Shown here piece by piece: positions 46,129 through 55,037 of a stretch of 64,000 nt of DNA. Both the position numbers and the translations under genes were made by a program. The DNA lies in assembly GCF_030252345.1 (NCBI RefSeq), contig NZ_CP126980.1, forward strand, positions 7,455,501-7,519,500, in the 5' to 3' direction. Each line of letters starts with the position of its first letter. The first letter of the stretch is position 1. This stretch comes from Actinoplanes oblitus (GTDB taxonomy: Bacteria > Actinomycetota > Actinomycetes > Mycobacteriales > Micromonosporaceae). Below the pieces are notes generated by a model. The model ran no database searches and was not told the origin of the DNA. It saw only the letters and a list, made by a program, of their open reading frames with translations.

Positions 46129-46265
46129 GCCCCGCCCGGCCCAACCATCCCTGCCCGGCCCAGCCAGTCCCGCCCTGCCCGGCCCAGCCAGCCCCGCCCT
46201 GCCCAGCCAGCCCCGCCCGGCCCAGCCGCCCCCGCCCGGCCCAGCCAGTCCCGCCCGGCCGGCCT
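46129..46265. repeat. 19-bp GC-rich degenerate tandem repeat
   Basis: About seven imperfect units of 18-23 bases built around CCCGCCCGGCCCAGCCAG. The minus strand is very G-rich (GGGCGGGG and GGGCCGGGCGGG runs) and could form G-quadruplexes. It begins 42 bases past the last GGDEF/EAL gene. Apparent reading frames over it are low-complexity and not credible. Confidence 0.85.
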
Positions 46266-46360
46266 CACCCGGTCCGGCCGGCCCCGTCGGCAGCCGGGTC
46301 TCGCGTCCACTCTCGCGACGTCCGCCTGGCGCAAGCACACCCCCGCGCCCCATTCCTCAG

Positions 46361-46920
46361 CTGGCACCCACGGTGGTCTCACCAACCCGGACACCACCAC
46401 CACGACCAGCCAAGCACTGCGGCTGGCAGCCACGGTGGTCTCACGGGCGCGGAGACCACCACCAGGACCAGCCACGAACCGGCAGCTGGCACCCACGGTG
46501 GTCTCACGAACCCCGAAACGACCGCCACGACCAGCCGAGCACTGCGGCTGGCGCCCACGGTGGTCTCACGAGCCCCAAGACCACCACCACGACCAGCCGC
46601 GAACTAGGGGCTGGCAACCACGGTGGCCTCACCAACCCCGACACCACCACCACGACCAGCCGCGAACTAGGGGCTGGCAACCACGGTGGCCTCACCAACC
46701 CCGACACCACCACCACGACCAGCCGCGAACTAGGGGCTGGCAACCACGGTGGCCTCACCAACCCCGACACCACCACCAGGACCAGCCGCGAGCTGCGGGC
46801 TGCGGGCTGGCGCTCACGGTGGTCTCATGAGCCCCGAGACCACCACCACGACCAGCCGCGAACTGGGGGCTGGCAACCACGGTGGTGTCACGGGCCTCGA
46901 GACCGCTGCTGCGACCGGCT
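46361..46920. repeat. 10-copy 62-63-bp minisatellite with conserved hairpins
   Basis: Units start at 46361, 46423, 46486, 46548, 46611, 46674, 46737, 46807 and 46870, with a shorter final unit; copies at 46611, 46674 and most of 46737 are nearly identical. Each unit holds CACGGTGG (usually as the symmetric CCACGGTGG), a CACCACCACGACCAG run, and a junction hairpin CCAGCC-N9/10-GGCTGG whose stem is kept while the loop varies. Unit lengths of 62, 63 and 70 bp break any reading frame, so it is not coding. Confidence 0.93.
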
Positions 46921-46932
46921 GGGGGACGGGTC

Positions 46933-46973
46933 CGGCCCCGCCCTCCCGGGCTGATCGGGTGAGCGGGGCCGGT
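46933..46973 (-). terminator. terminator of the maltodextrin operon
   Basis: CCGGCCCCG (46933-46941) pairs with CGGGGCCGG (46965-46973), 9-bp perfect stem with a 23-base loop, 14 bases past the amylopullulanase stop codon on the minus strand. Confidence 0.65.
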
Positions 46974-46987
46974 GATTCCGGTGTGCG

Positions 46988-49900
46988 TCAGCTCTGCACG
47001 AAGACCGACACCGTGCGGGCCGGGACGGAGAACGTGCCGGTCGCCGGGGCGAACGACGCGGTCCGGACCAGCGGGTCGGCGGAGGCCCGCTGCACCGGGT
47101 GCAGGGTGACCTTCTTACCAGCCAGCGCGGAGATCCGCTGGGTGGCGGTCGCCGCCGTGGAGTTGAAGACCACGGTGATCGACTTCCACCGACCGTCCAG
47201 GCCGCGGGCGTCCAGCGTCATGGTGATCACGCCGGGCGTCTCGTCCGTGCCGGAGAGCGGGAACGCCACCCGGTCCTGGACCTGCTTGCCGGTCGCCAGC
47301 CCGAAGACCGGCGAGGACTTCCGGATCCGCAGCAGCTCCTGGTAACGGGCGTCGGCCAGGTTGATCGCCGTGCAGTCCGGCTTGAGGGCGGGGTCGGCGA
47401 GCAGCGGCTTGGCGTACTGCCACTTGGACTGGTTGTCCGCGGCCGGCGGCAGGCCGCGGCCGAAGCCGTTGCCCCGGGTGCAGTCCCACTCGATCTGGTT
47501 GAACCAGTCCCCCGAGTTGAACGAGTTGCGGTCGAGGGACTTGGAGCGCAGCCGCTCGCTGCCGGCGGTCACGAAGCCGACGCCCTGGCCGAGCACCGTG
47601 GTGGCGAGCGCCACCGACTGCGATCGGGCCCGGTCGGTCGCCGAGGTGGCCTGCGGCAGCTTGAACGCCATCGAGTCGTACAGGATCTCGTTGTCGTGCG
47701 CGTCGACGTAGGTGATCGCCTCGGACGGCGCCGAGGTGTAGCCCGCCGGCGCGCCGTTGTAGTCGACGTCCTTACCGGCGACGACCTGACCGGCGCTGGA
47801 AGTGAACGTGTAACCAGCGAGGTTGCCGGTCAGACCGACCTTGATCAGGTCCTGGTAGTGCAGCAGCCGCGCCTTCCGCGCCGCCGCGTCCCCGTTGGCC
47901 GGGTCGCCGTTCGGCTGATCCGCGAGACCGGAGCCGAAGCCCTGGATCCGCGGGTTCTCGTCGAACGGGCCGCCGCCGCGGACCGCGTCCCGGAGCCGGT
48001 CGTTGAACGTGCCGATCCCGGTGCCGGCCATGTTCGCCTGGGTGGCCTGCACGAAGCGGGCGTTGTTCGCCACCTCGCCGAAGTTCCAGCCCTCGCCGTA
48101 GACGTAGATGTTCTTCCCGTCGACACCGTCGTGTTTCGGGGTGAGCTTGTCCAGCGCCTTGCGAACGGCCAGGATGTTCGCCTTCGGGTGGTGGCCCATC
48201 AGGTCGAACCGGAACCCGTCCACCTTGTACTGCTTGGCCCAGGTGACGATCGAGTCGACGACCAGCTTGCCCATCATCGCGTTCTCCGGCGCGGTGTTGG
48301 CGCAGCAGGTCGAGTTGGCCACCGTGCCGTCGGCGAGCAGCCGCTGGTAGTAGCCGGGCACGATCTGGTCGAGCACCGACTTGTCGTCGACGCCGGCCGC
48401 CGAGGTGTGGTTGTAGACGACGTCCATCACCACCCGCAGGCCGGCGTTGTTGATCCCGGCGACCATGGCGCGGAACTCCTTGGTGCGCTGAGCCGGGTCG
48501 ACGGCGTAGCCACCCTCCGGGACGGTGTAGTGCAGCGGGTCGTAACCCCAGTTGTAGCCGTCCGAGCCGGCGACCTTGGCCACGCAGGCCTGCTGCTGGT
48601 CCGAGTCGGCCGGGAGGGCGGCCAGGTCACAGTCGGGCACGGCCTGGTCGGCACGGTTCTCCGGGATGGTCGCGAAGTCGAACACCGGCAGCAGGTGCAG
48701 GTGCGTGACCCCGGACTTGCCGAGCTCCGCCAGGTGCTTCATGCCGTTCGAGGCCGGCGACGTGAAGGCCTGGTAGGTGCCACGCGACGCGGCCGGCACC
48801 GACGTGTCGGCGATGCTGAAATCGCGTACCGAAAGCTCCTGGATCTGGATCTTCGCGGGCGCGGTGGCGACCGGCTTCCGCAAGGAATGCCATCCGGCGG
48901 GCGCGAGCGCCGCATCGGAGAGATCCAGGAACTGGCTGAGCTTGGAATCGGTGGACAGGGCCACCGAGTAGGGGTCGGTCACCGAGGCGGTGACGATCTT
49001 CCGCACGGCCGGCTGCCACGCGGTGACCCGGAACTTGTAGAACTTGCGGTAGAGGTCGCGTCCGGCAGGCGCGGACCAGATTCCGGTACGGTCATCGCGC
49101 CGCATCGTGACGATGGTGGCCGAGGCCGACCCCGCCGTGTCGTAGACCTCCAGCTCGACGCTGCGCGCGGTCGGCGCCCAGACCGAGACCTTGCCGTGGG
49201 TGTAGCCGAGCTCCGCGTCGACCGCCGCCGAGTAGACGTCGTCGAGCGCACCCGCGGTCTGCACTCCGGTCGCCGCGAGCAGCTTCCCGGTGGCGTCCCG
49301 CTCGGTGATCACGACCTGGCCGCGCAGGATGTCGGCGATGTTCGCGAAGGAACCCTGGAACGCGCTGTACTGCCACAGGTGCGGGAAGGCGGCGCGCTGC
49401 TTCTCGGTCAGGCCGGTGCGCCGCGAGGCGAGCCGGACGCTCCGGTAGGAGCCGGTGAGCTCACCGTCGGCCACCCCGATCTCGCCGGTCGCGGAGTAGA
49501 CCAGGTCGTAGACCTTGCCGTCGGTCCCGGCGCCGACCTCCTGCAGCGTCGTGCCGGTGCCGGTCTGCCAGGAGATCGTGGACCGGTCGATCCAGACCGC
49601 CGACTCCTTGGACAGGTCGGTCGAGCCGCCGCCGCCGGCCGTCTTGACCAGCGGCAGCAGCCGCTTCACCTGCCCGGCGAGCAGCCAGACCTCGTGGCTC
49701 GCGTCGGCGAAGGTGAGGCGCTGGTCGGTGGGCAGGTCCTTGGCGTCGCCGTTGTGGATGATGTAGCTCAGCCCGGCCGCCCCGTCGGCCAGCGGCACCT
49801 CGAAGACCGCGCCGAACGAGTCGATCCTGGTGGGCGCGAGCGGGCTGCCCCAGTCGGTGCCGGTCGCGGCGCCGTCCCAGACGTGCAGGCCCCAGCCGGC

Positions 49901-52396
49901 GTAGTTCCCGTCGGCGCGGCGCCAGTGGATGATCGCCTTCGACGTGTCCTGCTCCACCTGGGGCGGGGTGGTGTAGATCGTGCTGTCACCCTGCTTGAGC
50001 CAGACCTCGGGGGTCTTGTTCGGGTCGAGCGAGCGGTCGGCGTCGGTGTCCTTCACGCCGTCGGCGTTCACCACGATGAAGCCCATGCTCTTGGCGTTCG
50101 GCGCGAGCTTGACATAGGCGAAGCGCCCGTACGCGTCCTCGCCCGCGAACGGCTGCCCGTGCGGCCAGGTGGTGGACATCGACGGGTCGACGTCACCCCA
50201 GGTGTAGAGGCCCCAGTCGGCGTAGCCGCCGGCCGGGCGCTGGTAGTGCACGATCGCGTAGTCGACGGTGGACGCCGCGGCCGGGGTGCCGACCGTGATC
50301 GCCGTCGTGGCGGAGGCGAGCCGCCCCTTGCTGTCTCGCACCACTGCCTTGTACTTCACCGGGGTGCCGCCGGCAAGCCCGTCCAGGTCGTGGTAGATCC
50401 GGTAGGGCGCCTTGTCGGCGGTGCCGAGCAGCTCCCACCGGCCGTTGCCGACCTGGGCCGCGAAGGTGACGGTGGCCAGCGGGTCGCCGGTGGTCTCGGC
50501 GACCAGCTCGGTGCGGGTCGCGACGGCGGCGCCGTCCTTGGGAACGCTGAGGCTGACGGTGGGGGCGGCGGTGACACCACCCACCGGGGTGCCGGCCCTC
50601 AGGACGATCGAGCTCAGCGCCGGCACGGTGACCGTGATCTTGCCGGCCGGGTCCGCCGTCACCGGCGACGACCCACCGTAGATCCCGGTGAAGGTGGCAC
50701 CGGGCGACGAGGTGGCGAAGCTGACCGTCTGGGTGGTGGTGGCGCTGTTGGCCGCTACCACGTACTCGGCCCGCTTGGCCCGGTCGATCCGGGAGACCGC
50801 GAAGACGCCCTGGCCCTGCGCCGCGTACCGGGTCTGCTGCACGCCGGTGACCAGCGCCGGGTTCGCCTTGCGCAGCTTGGCGAGCGCGGCGATCGTCCGG
50901 TAGAGCGGGTGCGCGGTGTCGTAGTTGTCCACCGCGTGGGTGCGGTCGGTGCCGATCAGGTCGTCGTCCAGATAGTCGGCCGACTTGCTGGCGAACATGT
51001 CCTGGCGGGCGTCCTTGTCACCGCCCGGCCCGGTGAAGCCCTGCTCGTCGCCGGAGTAGACGACCGGCTGGCCGCGGGTCAGGAACATCAGCTCGTGCGC
51101 CAGCTGGTCGCGCTTGAGCCGGGTGTCGGCGGACGCGGCGGCGGCGATGAACGAGCCGATCCGGCCCATGTCGTGGTTGCCGAGGAAGGTCGGCAGCCGC
51201 TCGGCGCTGGTGCTCTCGGTGGTGTACAGGTCGTCCTTGGCGTAGACGTCGGAGAGCGCTGTGGCGTTGCCGGCGCCGGTGACGAACGCCTGCGCCGCCG
51301 CCTGGAACGAGAAGTCCAGGGTGGCCGGGAGTCCGCCCTTGCGCACGTACGTGGACTCGATCTCCTGGTCCGCGCTGTAGACCTCGCCGAACATGAAGAA
51401 GTCCTTGCCACCGGCCTTCCTGATGCCCGCGGTGAACTGCGGCCAGAAGTCGAGGTCGGTGTGCTTGACGGTGTCCAGGCGGTAGCCGTCGATGCCGGTG
51501 CTCTTGATCCAGTCGGCGTAGATCCGGGTCATGCCCTGGACCACCTCGGGACGCTCGGTCCACAGGTCGTCGAGGCCGTAGAAGTCGCCGTACTCGCTGT
51601 TCTCGCCGGAGAAGGTGGAGTCACCGCGGTTGTGGTACATCGTCACGTCGTTGAGCCACGCCGGCGTCTTGGCCCTGGCGTCCGCCTTGTCGGCGAAGGT
51701 CGGCGTGTAGGGGAACGAGGTGCTGTCGACCGGCGGGAACCCGTTCCGGCCGGTCGCGTAGTTCCGGTCCTCGAACGGCTGGCCCTGCGTGTCCGTGTAC
51801 GGCGAGGTCGTCTTGTCGACGTACGTGTACTTGTTCTCCTGGTACTTGATGACGTCGGCGGTGTGGTTGACGATGATGTCCAGGAAGATCTTCATGCCCC
51901 GCTGGTGCGCGAGCCGGACCAGCCGCTTCAGGTCCGCGTTCGTCCCGAAGTGCGGGTCGACCCGGGTGAAGTCGGTGATCCAGTACCCGTGGTAGCCGGC
52001 CGAGATGTCGCTGCCGCTGCCCTGCACCGGACGGTTCTTGAAGACCGGGGCGAGCCAGATCGCCGTGGTGCCGAGCCCCTGGATGTAGTCCAGCTTGTCG
52101 ATCACCCCCTTGAGGTCGCCACCGTGGTAGAAGCCCTTGTCGGTGGGGTCGTACCCGGTGGTGAGCCGGTCGCCCCGGAGGCCGCCCCGGTTGTTGGACC
52201 GGTCGCCGTCGGCGAACCGGTCCGGCAGGACGAAGTAGTACTGCTCGTTGGTCGCCGGCTGGTCGGAACCCCAGTTGGCGATGACTGCCGCGCTCGGCTC
52301 GGACGGGGCGGCGGACGCCTCGGCAGCCGGGATCGCGAGCAAAGGTAGGAGAAGGCTGAGCAGCGCGGTCCCCCACCGCGATTTACTCGATGCCAC
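46988..52396 (-). CDS. secreted alpha-amylase/pullulanase fusion
   Basis: 1,802-residue amylopullulanase that cuts both alpha-1,4 and alpha-1,6 bonds of starch. Signal peptide (ALLSLLLPLLAIPAAEASA). First GH13 domain at about 40-480: DGYRLDTVKH (nucleophile near 305), FMFGEVYS and FLGNHDMGR. Then an Ig-like region, two pullulanase-associated carbohydrate-binding repeats (about 714 and 819: YADWGLYTWGDVD, YAGWGLHVWDG), and a full pullulanase from about 925 with YNWGYDPLHYTVPEG, DGFRFDLMGHH, YVYGEGWNFGEV and VDAHDNEILYD. Both catalytic sets are intact. GTG at 52396 with GGAAGGG 6 bases upstream, sharing 1 base with the preceding stop. Last gene of the operon. Confidence 0.93.
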   Translation of the reverse strand: MASSKSRWGTALLSLLLPLLAIPAAEASAAPSEPSAAVIANWGSDQPATNEQYYFVLPDRFADGDRSNNRGGLRGDRLTTGYDPTDKGFYHGGDLKGVIDKLDYIQGLGTTAIWLAPVFKNRPVQGSGSDISAGYHGYWITDFTRVDPHFGTNADLKRLVRLAHQRGMKIFLDIIVNHTADVIKYQENKYTYVDKTTSPYTDTQGQPFEDRNYATGRNGFPPVDSTSFPYTPTFADKADARAKTPAWLNDVTMYHNRGDSTFSGENSEYGDFYGLDDLWTERPEVVQGMTRIYADWIKSTGIDGYRLDTVKHTDLDFWPQFTAGIRKAGGKDFFMFGEVYSADQEIESTYVRKGGLPATLDFSFQAAAQAFVTGAGNATALSDVYAKDDLYTTESTSAERLPTFLGNHDMGRIGSFIAAAASADTRLKRDQLAHELMFLTRGQPVVYSGDEQGFTGPGGDKDARQDMFASKSADYLDDDLIGTDRTHAVDNYDTAHPLYRTIAALAKLRKANPALVTGVQQTRYAAQGQGVFAVSRIDRAKRAEYVVAANSATTTQTVSFATSSPGATFTGIYGGSSPVTADPAGKITVTVPALSSIVLRAGTPVGGVTAAPTVSLSVPKDGAAVATRTELVAETTGDPLATVTFAAQVGNGRWELLGTADKAPYRIYHDLDGLAGGTPVKYKAVVRDSKGRLASATTAITVGTPAAASTVDYAIVHYQRPAGGYADWGLYTWGDVDPSMSTTWPHGQPFAGEDAYGRFAYVKLAPNAKSMGFIVVNADGVKDTDADRSLDPNKTPEVWLKQGDSTIYTTPPQVEQDTSKAIIHWRRADGNYAGWGLHVWDGAATGTDWGSPLAPTRIDSFGAVFEVPLADGAAGLSYIIHNGDAKDLPTDQRLTFADASHEVWLLAGQVKRLLPLVKTAGGGGSTDLSKESAVWIDRSTISWQTGTGTTLQEVGAGTDGKVYDLVYSATGEIGVADGELTGSYRSVRLASRRTGLTEKQRAAFPHLWQYSAFQGSFANIADILRGQVVITERDATGKLLAATGVQTAGALDDVYSAAVDAELGYTHGKVSVWAPTARSVELEVYDTAGSASATIVTMRRDDRTGIWSAPAGRDLYRKFYKFRVTAWQPAVRKIVTASVTDPYSVALSTDSKLSQFLDLSDAALAPAGWHSLRKPVATAPAKIQIQELSVRDFSIADTSVPAASRGTYQAFTSPASNGMKHLAELGKSGVTHLHLLPVFDFATIPENRADQAVPDCDLAALPADSDQQQACVAKVAGSDGYNWGYDPLHYTVPEGGYAVDPAQRTKEFRAMVAGINNAGLRVVMDVVYNHTSAAGVDDKSVLDQIVPGYYQRLLADGTVANSTCCANTAPENAMMGKLVVDSIVTWAKQYKVDGFRFDLMGHHPKANILAVRKALDKLTPKHDGVDGKNIYVYGEGWNFGEVANNARFVQATQANMAGTGIGTFNDRLRDAVRGGGPFDENPRIQGFGSGLADQPNGDPANGDAAARKARLLHYQDLIKVGLTGNLAGYTFTSSAGQVVAGKDVDYNGAPAGYTSAPSEAITYVDAHDNEILYDSMAFKLPQATSATDRARSQSVALATTVLGQGVGFVTAGSERLRSKSLDRNSFNSGDWFNQIEWDCTRGNGFGRGLPPAADNQSKWQYAKPLLADPALKPDCTAINLADARYQELLRIRKSSPVFGLATGKQVQDRVAFPLSGTDETPGVITMTLDARGLDGRWKSITVVFNSTAATATQRISALAGKKVTLHPVQRASADPLVRTASFAPATGTFSVPARTVSVFVQS

Positions 52397-54195
52397 TATG
52401 CACCCTTCCGGTTCTGGCGTACGGACCACACCTGGAAGGTAGGTCCATCTTCATTGATTTCGATACATCCATCGGTACCGACCTTGAGGGTGTCGGCGCC
52501 GCCGTAGAGGTTCGTGCCGTCGACGCCGGCCGGTAGGCCGGCCAGGCGCAGCGGCTCGCCGGCCGCTCGCCGCGCCACCACCAGGACCGCGTCGTCGGCC
52601 GTCTCGCGCAGGAAGGCGAGGGTGTCGCCGGCCGCGTGCGCCCAGCGCAGGCCACCGGAGCGCAGCGCGGGCGTCGCCCGGCGCAGCGCGATGAGTTCGC
52701 GATACGCGCCGAGAGTGCGCCGGTCCCAGGTCTCCGGGCGGTGCCACGGCATCGGCGTACGCGAGTGCTCGCCGTTGATCCCGGTCAGGCCGAGCTCGTC
52801 ACCCGCGAAGATCATCGGGGTGCCGGGCAGGGTGCAGAGCAGCCCGGTGGCCACCTCGTGCCGGTCCGCGTCGCCGACCACCGAGCGGATCCGGGGCGTG
52901 TCGTGCGAGCTGAGGATCTGCCACGAGCTGGTCCACGATCGCCAGGACATCTGCGCGGAGAACGCGCTCATCGTGGCGACCAGCGCGCCCGCGTCCCGGT
53001 CCGGGATCTCCCCGGGCACGCCCAGGAAGTCGTCGAACGGCAGCACCGCGGCGCGCAGCCAGCTCCACACCGGGCGGGTGAAGCCGGCGTAGTTCATCGT
53101 GCCCTGCCAGCCGTCGCGGTCCAGGTCACCGGTGGCGTCGTGGGCGTGCTCGCCGATCAGCAGGGCGTCCGGGCGAGCCTGCCGCACGGCGCGGCGCAGC
53201 AGGACCGCCGCCTCGCGGGACCAGTCCTCGGCGCCGCGGCGGCCGGTCATGTTGGCCACGTCGACGCGCCAGCCGTCCAGGGCGTACGGCTGGGTCAGCC
53301 AGTGCTGGGCGATCCGGGCGAAGCGGCGGCGCAGCTCGTGACTGCCCCAGTTGAGCTTGGGCAGGCTGGGTACGCCGAGCCAGGACTCGTACCCGCCGTC
53401 CGGGGTGAAGTAGTAGAGGTCGCGCTCGTCCGGGAACCACCGATGCGCGTCGCCGGTGTGGTTGGTGGTCAGGTCGCCGATCAGGCGCATGCCCCGGCCG
53501 TGCACCGCCTCGGCCAGCCGGACCAGGGCCGCGTCCCCGCCGAGCAGCGGGTCCACGGTGTCGAACGACGCGCTGTCGTAGCGATGGTTCGACCGGGCCG
53601 GGAAGAACGGTGTCAGGTACAGCGTGTTGGCGCCGAGGTCGGCGATGTGATCCAGGTGCCCGGCGATGCCGTCCAGGTCGCCGCCGTACACCTGGGTGGC
53701 GGCCAGTGGTGGCTGGGCCGCGACCGGCTCGTCCCAGCCGCAAGCCACCGCCCAGTCCGGGGTCCGCTTCGGTCCGGAGGACGCGAAGCGGTCCGGGAAG
53801 ATCTGGTAGATCACCGCGTCCCGCGCCCAGGCCGGCGCGGGGGCGTAGGTGACCAGGCGGAAGTCGGTGGCGTCCGGGACGTCGTGCTGGGTCACGCCGC
53901 AGCCGGTCAGCCACCGCACCGCGCCACCCGCGGTGCGCAGCAGGAACCGGTACGGCGTGACCGGGTTGCGGACCTCGAGCTCGGCCCGCCACCACTCCCC
54001 GCCGTCGTCGCGCCGGTCCACCACCGCCGAGGTGAAGACCGGCTCGCCGTCGCGGACCCAGCGCATGTGCACCCGCGACACCCGGCTCCCGGCCGGCACC
54101 CGGACGAAGACGCTCACCGTCTCGCCCAGGGCCGGCGCGGGGTTGGACACGTAGGCGTCCGAGCCGTCGTGGTGTGGCAGGAGCAGCCGGCTCAT
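52396..54195 (-). CDS. intracellular GH13 glycosidase, neopullulanase/cyclomaltodextrinase-like
   Basis: 599 residues, no signal peptide. N-terminal beta-sandwich (VSVFVRVPAGSRVSRVHMRW) as in GH13_20 enzymes, then the catalytic barrel: VIYQIFPDRFASS, GDLTTNHTGDAHRWF, DGWRVDVANMTG (nucleophile Asp), LIGEHAHDA (acid/base Glu) and ILSSHDTPRI (third acid). Expected to hydrolyse imported maltodextrins or cyclodextrins in the cytoplasm. ATG at 54195 overlaps the permease stop by 4 bases (ATGA). The stop overlaps the amylopullulanase start by 1 base. Confidence 0.92.
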   Translation of the reverse strand: MSRLLLPHHDGSDAYVSNPAPALGETVSVFVRVPAGSRVSRVHMRWVRDGEPVFTSAVVDRRDDGGEWWRAELEVRNPVTPYRFLLRTAGGAVRWLTGCGVTQHDVPDATDFRLVTYAPAPAWARDAVIYQIFPDRFASSGPKRTPDWAVACGWDEPVAAQPPLAATQVYGGDLDGIAGHLDHIADLGANTLYLTPFFPARSNHRYDSASFDTVDPLLGGDAALVRLAEAVHGRGMRLIGDLTTNHTGDAHRWFPDERDLYYFTPDGGYESWLGVPSLPKLNWGSHELRRRFARIAQHWLTQPYALDGWRVDVANMTGRRGAEDWSREAAVLLRRAVRQARPDALLIGEHAHDATGDLDRDGWQGTMNYAGFTRPVWSWLRAAVLPFDDFLGVPGEIPDRDAGALVATMSAFSAQMSWRSWTSSWQILSSHDTPRIRSVVGDADRHEVATGLLCTLPGTPMIFAGDELGLTGINGEHSRTPMPWHRPETWDRRTLGAYRELIALRRATPALRSGGLRWAHAAGDTLAFLRETADDAVLVVARRAAGEPLRLAGLPAGVDGTNLYGGADTLKVGTDGCIEINEDGPTFQVWSVRQNRKGA

Positions 54196-55037
54196 CCCTT
54201 GACCGCGCCCGCGCTCAGGCCTTCCACGATGTACCGCTGCAGGTACATGAAGACGCCGACGGTCGGGATCGCGGTGAGCAGGGTACCCGCGCAGAACATG
54301 CCGAAGTTGGTGTCCCGCGAACCGGCGATCAGCCCGTAGAGGCCGACGGCGAGGGTCTTCGAGTCGCCCTCGGTGAGGAACACGTTGGCGATCAGGAACT
54401 CGTTGATCGTGCCGATGAAGGCGAGCAGTCCGGTCACCGCGAGGATCGGCGACACCAGCGGCAGCAGGATCCGGAAGAAGATCTGCGAGTGCGAGGCGCC
54501 GTCGACGTACGCCGACTCGTCGAGCTCCTTCGGGATGGTGTCGTAGAAGCCCTTCATCAGCCAGGTGTTCACGCCCAGCGCGCCACCCAGGTACAGGAAG
54601 ATCATCCCCCACCAGGTGTTGAAGCCGAACGCCGGCCACAGGTCGGTGATCGTGGAGAACATCAGGAAGATCGCCACGACCGCGAGGAACTGCGGGAACA
54701 TCTGGATCAGCAGCAGCGAGAGCAGACCGACCCGGCGCCCGGCGAACCGCCGCCGGCTGAACGCGTAGGCGGCCAGGGCCGAGAGGAAGACCGAGGCGGC
54801 CGAGGCCAGGCCGGCGATCACCACCGAGTTGAGGAACCAGTGCGGGAAGCCGGTCCGGCCGAGCAGGCGGCTGAAGTTCTCGGCCGACGCCCCGGTGGGC
54901 AGCAGCTCGGTCGACGAGAGCGTGCCCAGCGGGTTCAGCGCCGCCGACAGCACGAACAGCAGCGGGACGAGCGCGAAGACCACCCCGAGGACGGCGACCA
55001 GATGGCGCCAGCCGACCTGTTTGATCCAGCGGGTCAC
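54192..55037 (-). CDS. malG: maltodextrin ABC transporter permease MalG
   Basis: 281 residues, about six membrane helices. The EAA loop that contacts the ATPase is visible in IPKELDESAYVDGASHSQIFFRILLPL-type sequence (DESAYVDGAS). The C-terminus is typical of MalG (MYLQRYIVEGLSAGAVKG). GTG at 55037, with GGAGGAGGTG upstream; it overlaps the malF stop by 4 bases. Forms the membrane channel with MalF. Confidence 0.95.
   Translation of the reverse strand: MTRWIKQVGWRHLVAVLGVVFALVPLLFVLSAALNPLGTLSSTELLPTGASAENFSRLLGRTGFPHWFLNSVVIAGLASAASVFLSALAAYAFSRRRFAGRRVGLLSLLLIQMFPQFLAVVAIFLMFSTITDLWPAFGFNTWWGMIFLYLGGALGVNTWLMKGFYDTIPKELDESAYVDGASHSQIFFRILLPLVSPILAVTGLLAFIGTINEFLIANVFLTEGDSKTLAVGLYGLIAGSRDTNFGMFCAGTLLTAIPTVGVFMYLQRYIVEGLSAGAVKG

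Noticed and set aside
46361..46920. CRISPR-like array
   Set aside because: The whole 62-63-bp unit repeats without unique spacers, and there are no cas genes nearby. It is a minisatellite.
46373..46954. Open frame of 193 codons over the minisatellite
   Set aside because: Units of 62 and 70 bp shift the frame, so the translated repeat unit changes along the array. Composition is that of the repeat rather than of a protein.
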